Shown: in pieces, positions 58,432-64,000 of the stretch
Numbering within the stretch: position 1 is the first letter of the stretch
Layout: each line of letters begins with the position of its first letter
Assembly: GCA_035628135.1 (NCBI GenBank)
Contig: DASPKM010000010.1
Coordinates: 930,001-994,000, forward strand
DNA from: DASPKM01 sp035628135
GTDB lineage: Bacteria; Bacteroidota; Bacteroidia; Chitinophagales; Chitinophagaceae
Length of the DNA stretch: 64,000 nt
Direction of reading: 5' to 3'
Notes under the pieces: model-generated
Told to the model about the DNA's origin: nothing
Seen by the model: the letters and a program-made list of their open reading frames with translations, nothing else
Database searches by the model: none
Translations under genes and position numbers: made by a program

Positions 58432-59778
58432 ATGACACAACAGCATACAATCTGGCAAAGATTGGCTTTCTATTTAACCCCTAACGACGGCCGATACGAG
58501 GATTTGAAAAAAGGCAACAGGGCGAGAAATATTTTCAAGGACCTCACAGCAGGTTTAATTGTTGCCGCGGTAGCCATTCCGCTGGCAATGGGTTTTGCAA
58601 TGGCTTCGGGACTGGAACCCGAGCAAGGTATTGTGGGCGGCGCCGTTGCAGGATTGGTGGGCGCATTGTTCGGAGGGTCCAAATACCAGGTATATGGACC
58701 GACAGCGGCCTTCATTCCCGTAATTGCGGGACTGATGGCGGTGTACAGCCATGGATTTTTGGTATTGGTAGCCATTATCGCAGGCGTTATGCTAATGATA
58801 TCAGGGTTGGCGCGCTTTGGCCGCATAGTTGAAAAAGTGCCGCACTCCATAGTAGTTGGATTTACCATAGGCATAGCCATCGTTATCGCTTTTTCGCAGA
58901 TAGGAGAGGTAATGGGCTTGAAAGACAAGGTTGGTTATGGCATTGTGAACCAGCTTAGCGTTATTGGCAACAAGATCGGCGAAGCAAATCTCTTTGCCCT
59001 GCTGATGGCCCTTATCACTTTCATTATTTGTAAGACACTTATCAAAGTTTCCAGTTTTATTCCGGGCCCTTTGATTGCGCTGACCTTCGGTTTTATAGCT
59101 GGTCAAACTTTCTGGGCAGGTGAGGGACTGATACTTATCAGGGATAAATTCGGCAGCATTCCTACCGACTTTGCCGTGATAACAGGCCCGGTGCTGCCCG
59201 AAACATGGACTGGCCAGGTAATATTCGACCTATTTTATTACGCTATAGCTATCTACATAGTGGCGGCCATTGAAAGTTTGCTGTGTTCCAGAATGGCCGA
59301 CCGCCTGGCGAACAATAAAGGCATTCCTTTCAATCCCAACAAAGAACTATGGGGACAAGGCATGGTGAACATCCTGACGCCGCTATTCAACGGGTTCCCG
59401 CATACGGGGGCATTGGCCAGAACGGCCGTGAACATCAAGCTGGGCGCAGTTTCGCCGCTGGCCGGCATCGCCAAATTTGCCTTTAAGCTGGCGTTGGCTG
59501 CATTCCTGGCATCCTATCTTGAACTGGTACCCATGGCTTGCATCGGTGGCATACTGTTGTATGTTGCCAGCGGCATGGTAAAAATGAGAGAAGTAAAGGA
59601 AGTGATGCGCATGAGCAAGTTCCACATCGGGCTGATGGCATACACGGCAATCATGGTGCCTGTTTTTGGATTCATGGCCGCGGTAGTAAGCGCCATCGTG
59701 ATCTATGCAATCGCTTACCGCTGGGTTGATAAAAAGAAAGCGCAAGTGATGGCAGAAGAACAACACATGGCAGCATAA
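58432..59778 (+). CDS. SulP family anion transporter 1 (no STAS domain)
   Basis: 448 aa, about 12-14 membrane segments. Family marks: LTAGLIVAAVAIPLAMGFAM near the N-terminus, GGSKYQVYGPTAAFIPVIAG (the anion-site helix 3 region), ESLLCSRMADRLANNKGIPF with NKELWGQGMVNIL, and FPHTGALARTAVNIKLGA. It ends a few residues after the last membrane helix (WVDKKKAQVMAEE) with no STAS domain. Such short SulPs are found in bicarbonate contexts. It follows carbonic anhydrase 1 by 33 bp. Substrate bicarbonate is inferred from the neighbours; sulfate or other anions are possible. Confidence 0.9.
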   Translation: MTQQHTIWQRLAFYLTPNDGRYEDLKKGNRARNIFKDLTAGLIVAAVAIPLAMGFAMASGLEPEQGIVGGAVAGLVGALFGGSKYQVYGPTAAFIPVIAGLMAVYSHGFLVLVAIIAGVMLMISGLARFGRIVEKVPHSIVVGFTIGIAIVIAFSQIGEVMGLKDKVGYGIVNQLSVIGNKIGEANLFALLMALITFIICKTLIKVSSFIPGPLIALTFGFIAGQTFWAGEGLILIRDKFGSIPTDFAVITGPVLPETWTGQVIFDLFYYAIAIYIVAAIESLLCSRMADRLANNKGIPFNPNKELWGQGMVNILTPLFNGFPHTGALARTAVNIKLGAVSPLAGIAKFAFKLALAAFLASYLELVPMACIGGILLYVASGMVKMREVKEVMRMSKFHIGLMAYTAIMVPVFGFMAAVVSAIVIYAIAYRWVDKKKAQVMAEEQHMAA

Positions 59779-59782
59779 TGTT

Positions 59783-59794
59783 TGGGGAGGGGAG
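59783..59794 (+). promoter_or_regulatory. Unusual purine-rich Shine-Dalgarno-like stretch before SulP 2
   Basis: GGGGAGGGGAG stands 5 nt before the ATG at 59800. Most other genes of the window have no such sequence, so it is exceptional for this genome and could raise translation of this transporter. Confidence 0.45.
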
Positions 59795-59799
59795 TTATC

Positions 59800-61428
59800 A
59801 TGGAATTTTCAAAGGGTGACATTTTTGGCGGAATTACCGCCGGAGTTGTTGCACTGCCCCTTGCATTGGCATTTGGCGTGCAATCGGGATTGGGTGCGGA
59901 AGCAGGTCTGTATGGCGCTATCGTACTCGGATTTTTTGCGGCCATCTTTGGTGGCACACCTTCGCAGATCAGCGGGCCTACCGGCCCAATGACCGTGGTA
60001 AGCACTGCAACTATCGCGGGCTTTGTTGCGGTGGCCGGCAGCGTGGAAATGGCATTAGGAGCAATTGTTGCATGTTTTGTACTGACCGGTATCCTACAGA
60101 TAGTTATGGGGCTTGTAAAGATCGGTACGCTTATACGGTACATACCTTATCCTGTTATTTCAGGGTTTATGAGCGGCATTGGCGTGATCATTATTTTGCT
60201 CCAGTTGTTTCCGGCGGTTGGATTAGGTTCGCCTGCTTCGCCTATCGATGTCATCAATAAGCTTCCGGAGCTTTCAGGTATAAATTCCTGGGCACTTATG
60301 TATGCGGGACTGAGCATTGCGATCATTTACCTATTCCCGAAAATTACCAAAGCAATTCCCGGTACGCTGGTGGCGCTTTTGGCGGTTACTATTCTCTCCG
60401 TACTATTGGAAAAGCCTGTGCCCGTAATTGGCGACATTCCCAAAGGGTTGCCTGATCTTCAACTAGGCGCTTTGGGCAGCATTTCTTCAGACCTTTATAC
60501 GCTTATTCTTACCAGCGCATTAACGCTTGCCGCGTTGGGCAGCATCGATTCGCTGCTGACATCGGTGGTGGCCGATAACGTAACCAAAACAAAGCACAAC
60601 AGTAACCGTGAATTGATCGGGCAGGGCATCGGCAATGCTGCGGCGGGACTGGTTGCAGGCTTGCCCGGAGCCGGCGCCACTATGCGGACACTGGTAAATA
60701 TCCGCTCCGGTGGATCGGGGCGTATGTCCGGCGTAATTCATGCCCTGACCCTTGCCGTTATACTGCTGGGAGTGGGGCGTTATGCAGCGCTCATTCCAAA
60801 CGCAGTATTGGCCGGTATACTCATTACGGTGGGCATTGGCATCCTGGATTACAAAGGCCTGCGTCATTTACGTAAAGTTCCCCGCTCGGACGCGGTTATA
60901 ATGATACTCGTGCTGCTGGCCACCGTATTTCTTGACCTGCTCACCGCCGTTGGCATCGGAATGGTTTTGGCGGCGCTGCTGTTCATGAAAAAAATGAGCG
61001 ACATCACAGAAGCGCGGACGAAAGTCAATCCATTATCAGCAGATGACTATTCTGCCAGCGGCAATGGCAATAAAGAAATGCCGGCGAACCTGCGACAAAG
61101 CGTATATGTTAAAAAGATCGATGGGCCGTTGTTCTTTGGATTCGCATCAAGCTTTCAGAGAATATTGGAAACCCTCCCGGACATTCGTTATGTCATTATC
61201 AGGATGGAACGCGTTCCGTTTATTGACCAAACAGGCGTTTATGCACTGGAAGATGCTGTGTTATCATTAGAACGCAGAAATATCCAGGTGCTGTTGGCAG
61301 GCCTGCAACCACAGCCCGAAGACATGCTGGAAAAAATCCATATCATTCCCAACCTCGTAAGCAAAAACCATGTGTTTGTATCATTTAAAGAATGTGTGCA
61401 GTGGCTTTCTAACGAACACGTATCGTAA
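59800..61428 (+). CDS. SulP family anion transporter 2 with STAS domain
   Basis: 542 aa from ATG 59800. The membrane domain (about 1-400) begins MEFSKGDIFGGITAGVVALP and contains FGGTPSQISGPTGPMTVVST, SIDSLLTSVVADNVTKTKHN with NRELIGQGIGN, and LPGAGATMRTLVNIRSGG. The cytoplasmic STAS domain (about 430-540) has VKKIDGPLFFGFASSF, VIIRMERVPFIDQTGVYALE. Of the three transporters it is the only one with a normal STAS domain, including the D-Q-T-G region at the phosphorylation loop (DxSG in SpoIIAA). It resembles BicA-like transporters. The gene starts 21 bp after SulP 1. Confidence 0.9.
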   Translation: MEFSKGDIFGGITAGVVALPLALAFGVQSGLGAEAGLYGAIVLGFFAAIFGGTPSQISGPTGPMTVVSTATIAGFVAVAGSVEMALGAIVACFVLTGILQIVMGLVKIGTLIRYIPYPVISGFMSGIGVIIILLQLFPAVGLGSPASPIDVINKLPELSGINSWALMYAGLSIAIIYLFPKITKAIPGTLVALLAVTILSVLLEKPVPVIGDIPKGLPDLQLGALGSISSDLYTLILTSALTLAALGSIDSLLTSVVADNVTKTKHNSNRELIGQGIGNAAAGLVAGLPGAGATMRTLVNIRSGGSGRMSGVIHALTLAVILLGVGRYAALIPNAVLAGILITVGIGILDYKGLRHLRKVPRSDAVIMILVLLATVFLDLLTAVGIGMVLAALLFMKKMSDITEARTKVNPLSADDYSASGNGNKEMPANLRQSVYVKKIDGPLFFGFASSFQRILETLPDIRYVIIRMERVPFIDQTGVYALEDAVLSLERRNIQVLLAGLQPQPEDMLEKIHIIPNLVSKNHVFVSFKECVQWLSNEHVS

Positions 61429-61455
61429 ACATTAATTTTCATAAAGACTATACGC

Positions 61456-63081
61456 ATGAAACGGCGTCTACAAACCTATTTTACAAGCTTACCCAATGAC
61501 TTTGCAGCGTCTATCGTTGTATTTCTTGTTGCATTGCCCTTGTGCCTCGGCATTGCACTTGGCTCAAACGCTCCATTGTTCAGTGGGTTGATTGCAGGAA
61601 TTGTTGGCGGTATTGTGATAGGGTTGCTGAGCGGCTCGCAACTGAGCGTGAGCGGCCCCGCCGCCGGCTTAACCGCTATTGTGGTAGCAGCTATTGGAAA
61701 GCTGCCTTCGTTCGAAGCATTTTTGTTAGCGGTTGTCTTGTGCGGCCTGTTCCAAATAATACTGGGATTCATACGTGCGGGCGTGCTTGGCGACTATGTG
61801 CCTAACTGCGTTATCAAAGGAATGCTGGCCGCCATTGGCCTCATTCTCATACTTAAGCAATTGCCGCACATGATCGGGTACGATAAAAATTTTGCGGGCG
61901 ATGAGAGTTTCATTCAACGTGATAACGACAATACTTTTTCAAGCATCTTCAGCGCGCTGAATGCCATTACTCCTGGTGCAGCCATAATAGGTATCGGCGC
62001 TTTGGTGATGTATATATTGTGGGAAAAGTTTTTTGCCAAAGCAAAGTTCGCCAAACTGTTGCCCGGTCCATTGATTGTAGTGCTGATAGCCGTGGGCGTA
62101 AGCCAGTTGTTTGCATATGCCGCACCGGATCTTGTTTTGCAGGAAGAACACCTGGTAAATATTCCCATGGCCGGTTCAGCATCGGAGTTCTTTTCATTTT
62201 TTACCTCGCCCGATTGGTCGCAGCTAATGAACAAACAAGTATGGATCACGGGCCTTACGCTTGCGCTGGTAGCCAGCCTGGAAACCTTGCTAAGCATAGA
62301 GGCCATCGATGACCTTGACCCTTACCAACGCGTAACGCCCACCAACAGGGAGTTGAAAGCACAAGGTGTGGGCAACCTGGTGTCGGGCCTTATCGGTGGA
62401 TTACCTATCACGAGTGTGATCGTGCGTTCATCCGCCAATGTAAATGCAGGCGCTAAAACAAAACTGGCCACCGTGTACCATGGCATGCTGCTATTATTAT
62501 GCGTGGCATTTATTCCTGCTGTGCTGAACCTTATTCCCAAGGCTGCGCTGGCCGCCGTGCTGATTTATACAGGGTACAAGCTGGCGAAGCCCTCGTTATT
62601 TGCGGCATATTACAGGAAAGGATGGGACCAGTTTCTTCCATTTAGCATTACCATTGCTGCGATATTGTTTACAGACCTGCTCACTGGTGTGCTGATAGGC
62701 ATTGCCATAGGATTGTTCTTCGTTATCCGCAGTAATTTTAGAACATCGGTGCTGGTGGTAAACGATCATAGCCGCTACCTGTTCAGGCTTCGCAAGGACG
62801 TATCGTTCCTCAACAAGCCGATCATAAAAAATAAGCTGGAAGAGGTGCCGGACAATGCTTCGGTGCTGATCGATACCAGCCGCGCTGATTTTATAGACAA
62901 GGACATTGTGGAAGTGATAGAAGATTTCATGCTGCATGCGCAGCTTAAGAACATCAAAGTGACGGTAAAGCGCAGCAAAACCAGGAACCAGGGCTTTAAT
63001 GAAACCGTGTTCAGGAAGGTTGATGAGGATGAAGACCTGGTACGCACCTACGAAAAAAATATTGAGGAAGTGAAAGCTTGA
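61456..63081 (+). CDS. SulP family anion transporter 3 with degenerate STAS-like end
   Basis: 541 aa. N-terminus MKRRLQTYFTSLPNDFAASI, then VVFLVALPLCLGIALGS, GLLSGSQLSVSGPAAGLTAI (helix 3 region), LETLLSIEAIDDLDPYQRVT with NRELKAQGVGN, and GGLPITSVIVRSSANVNAG. After the last helix comes about 110 residues (NHSRYLFRLRKDVSFLN, SVLIDTSRADFIDKDIVEV) with STAS-like strands. It belongs to a different subgroup from the first two, the group often found next to or fused with carbonic anhydrase. It starts 27 bp after SulP 2. Confidence 0.9.
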   Translation: MKRRLQTYFTSLPNDFAASIVVFLVALPLCLGIALGSNAPLFSGLIAGIVGGIVIGLLSGSQLSVSGPAAGLTAIVVAAIGKLPSFEAFLLAVVLCGLFQIILGFIRAGVLGDYVPNCVIKGMLAAIGLILILKQLPHMIGYDKNFAGDESFIQRDNDNTFSSIFSALNAITPGAAIIGIGALVMYILWEKFFAKAKFAKLLPGPLIVVLIAVGVSQLFAYAAPDLVLQEEHLVNIPMAGSASEFFSFFTSPDWSQLMNKQVWITGLTLALVASLETLLSIEAIDDLDPYQRVTPTNRELKAQGVGNLVSGLIGGLPITSVIVRSSANVNAGAKTKLATVYHGMLLLLCVAFIPAVLNLIPKAALAAVLIYTGYKLAKPSLFAAYYRKGWDQFLPFSITIAAILFTDLLTGVLIGIAIGLFFVIRSNFRTSVLVVNDHSRYLFRLRKDVSFLNKPIIKNKLEEVPDNASVLIDTSRADFIDKDIVEVIEDFMLHAQLKNIKVTVKRSKTRNQGFNETVFRKVDEDEDLVRTYEKNIEEVKA

Positions 63082-63109
63082 CGATAATTTTAATCATTAA
63101 TTGCTGAAT

Positions 63110-63745
63110 ATGTATTCATACGAAAGACTGTTACTGGAAAATAAAGCATGGGCGCAAGAGATGGTCGCCGATGACCCCGGATATTTTGAACGCTTGTCGC
63201 ACCTGCAAACACCTGAATTTTTATGGATCGGCTGCAGCGACAGCCGGGTGCCGGCCAACCAGATCACAGGAACGCAACCTGGCGAGATATTCGTGCACCG
63301 CAACGTTGCAAACCTGGTAGTAAATACCGATGTAAATGTGCTAAGCGTGCTGGAGTACGCGGTAAACCACCTGAAGGTAAAGCATGTGATCGTATGCGGC
63401 CATTATGGATGCGGCGGCGTAAAAGCAGCAACTACCAACACCGACTTCAAGCAGGTGCTGAACATGTGGCTCCGGAACATTAAGGATGTTTACCGGCTGC
63501 ACCACCAGGAGTTGAGTGAAATTAAAGATGAAGAAAAAAGGTGCGACCGGCTGGTGGAACTGAATGTGCGGGAACAGGTAATGAACCTTGCCAAAACCTC
63601 CATCATACAGCGTTGCTGGAAACAGGAACAACGCCCGGACCTGCATGGGTGGGTATATGGACTAAAGGATGGCCTTATTAAACCGGTGTTTGAAATGAAG
63701 GCAGGTACGCATATCGATGCCTTGTATGAGTATGACGGGTTGTAA
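63110..63745 (+). CDS. can: Beta-carbonic anhydrase 2 (Can type)
   Basis: 211 aa from ATG 63110. Zinc ligands C42, H98 and C101 (WIGCSDSRVPANQI and VCGHYGCGGVKAA), the dyad D44-R46, and the clade block GEIFVHRNVANLVVNTDVNV. The C-terminal LNVREQVMNLAKTSIIQRCW and LHGWVYGLKDG make it a close relative of E. coli Can. It differs from anhydrase 1 in length, N-terminus and the loop after the zinc site. It is the last gene of the operon, 28 bp after SulP 3, and is followed by repeat A and a terminator. Confidence 0.95.
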   Translation: MYSYERLLLENKAWAQEMVADDPGYFERLSHLQTPEFLWIGCSDSRVPANQITGTQPGEIFVHRNVANLVVNTDVNVLSVLEYAVNHLKVKHVIVCGHYGCGGVKAATTNTDFKQVLNMWLRNIKDVYRLHHQELSEIKDEEKRCDRLVELNVREQVMNLAKTSIIQRCWKQEQRPDLHGWVYGLKDGLIKPVFEMKAGTHIDALYEYDGL

Positions 63746-63770
63746 CAACAGGAATTGCGCAATGCATTTT

Positions 63771-63802
63771 GGTCATTAGGCCATTAAGTCATTGAGTCAT
63801 CT
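63771..63802 (+). repeat. Intergenic repeat family A copy
   Basis: GGTCATTAGGCCATTAAGTC then ATTGAGTCATC: four tandem variants of the GTCATTA unit, 25 bp after the can stop and before the terminator. Confidence 0.6.
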
Positions 63803-63836
63803 CTGGAGGGCATAATGCAGACAGGTAAAATTTTGG

Positions 63837-63860
63837 CCCGGCATCTTGCCGGGTTTTTTT
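63837..63860 (+). terminator. Terminator of the carbonic anhydrase/SulP operon
   Basis: Stem CCCGGCA - TCT - TGCCGGG (63837-63853) followed by seven Ts: a textbook rho-independent terminator. Confidence 0.9.
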
Positions 63861-63887
63861 ATCTTTAGCCGAAGCCCTCATTAATAC

Positions 63888-64000
63888 ATGCAATCAAAAC
63901 ATTTACTGCGTTCAGGTTTATGGCGGTTGATGCCGGTGTTATTGACCTGCTGCATCCTGCTGGCCTGCAACAATGCTTCGGAGCAATCTGCCGCGGACAA
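63888..64000 (+). CDS. Lipoprotein, N-terminal part only
   Basis: ATG at 63888, open to the window end (37 codons). The signal MQSKHLLRSGLWRLMPVLLT continues CCILLAC with lipobox LLAC, followed by NNASEQSAAD. An exported lipoprotein; the family cannot be told from the part visible. A near-match to the -7 element, TATCTTTA, lies at 63860-63867. Confidence 0.6.
   Translation, partial: MQSKHLLRSGLWRLMPVLLTCCILLACNNASEQSAAD

Noticed and set aside
34610..63802. Tandem GTCATTA units considered as a CRISPR array
   Set aside because: Units are 7-8 nt, abut without unique spacers, and no cas genes are present.

Overview
The window is chromosomal DNA of a Bacteroidota bacterium, most likely of the Chitinophagaceae or a near relative. 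The grounds are the repeated -7 promoter element TAnnTTTG, the near absence of Shine-Dalgarno sequences, the long two-part IspG, Bat-type VWA/TPR genes, many PorT-like outer-membrane barrels, and an ECF sigma/anti-sigma pair. The family-level placement is inference. I see no rRNA, tRNA, CRISPR array, integrase or transposase.

Layout. 1-9.5 kb: partial GH3-like protein, lptB, metF, an envelope group (barrel, parvulin PPIase, TlpA-like thioredoxin), an RlmD-type RNA methyltransferase and an anchored hypothetical. 9.5-11.2 kb: three tiny, very polar proteins (two are paralogues) beside a DUF421 protein with a C-terminal zinc ribbon. 11.3-15.8 kb: an AT-rich defence island with a toxin-antitoxin-like pair, Vsr, a C5-cytosine methyltransferase, an EcoRII-type endonuclease and an unrecognised gene. 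16-20 kb: fused mutase IcmF with a palindrome at its promoter. 20-28 kb: GH65 and GH37 (trehalase) glycosidases, a vanadium-haloperoxidase-like lipoprotein and its barrel partner. 28-34.9 kb: class D beta-lactamase homologue, batB-batC, L,D-transpeptidase, barrel, anti-sigma and sigma. 35-40 kb: kbl, ridA, a shortened 3-hydroxyacyl-CoA dehydrogenase, tsaB, a Cys-free ArsR regulator and a persulfide-dioxygenase/rhodanese fusion. 40-44 kb: a two-component locus with two paralogous kinases, and a tandem pair of unknown 115-aa proteins. 44-57 kb: lipid A acyltransferase, an AmgK-RapZ(C-terminal) fusion beside murU, nadB, YhhN, galM/galK, ispG and acs. 57-64 kb: a bicarbonate module (small membrane protein, beta-carbonic anhydrase, three SulP transporters in a row, second beta-carbonic anhydrase, terminator), then a partial lipoprotein gene.

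Most notable: (1) the CA-SulP-SulP-SulP-CA operon, a likely inorganic-carbon uptake/interconversion system; (2) the AmgK-RapZ fusion next to MurU, joining cell-wall sugar recycling to an amino-sugar-sensing domain; (3) four families of dispersed intergenic repeats, one of which supplies the GTG start codon of two unrelated genes; (4) TAnnTTTG elements exactly 4 nt before the start codon of four genes, predicting leaderless mRNAs; (5) an intact EcoRII-type restriction-modification set with Vsr.
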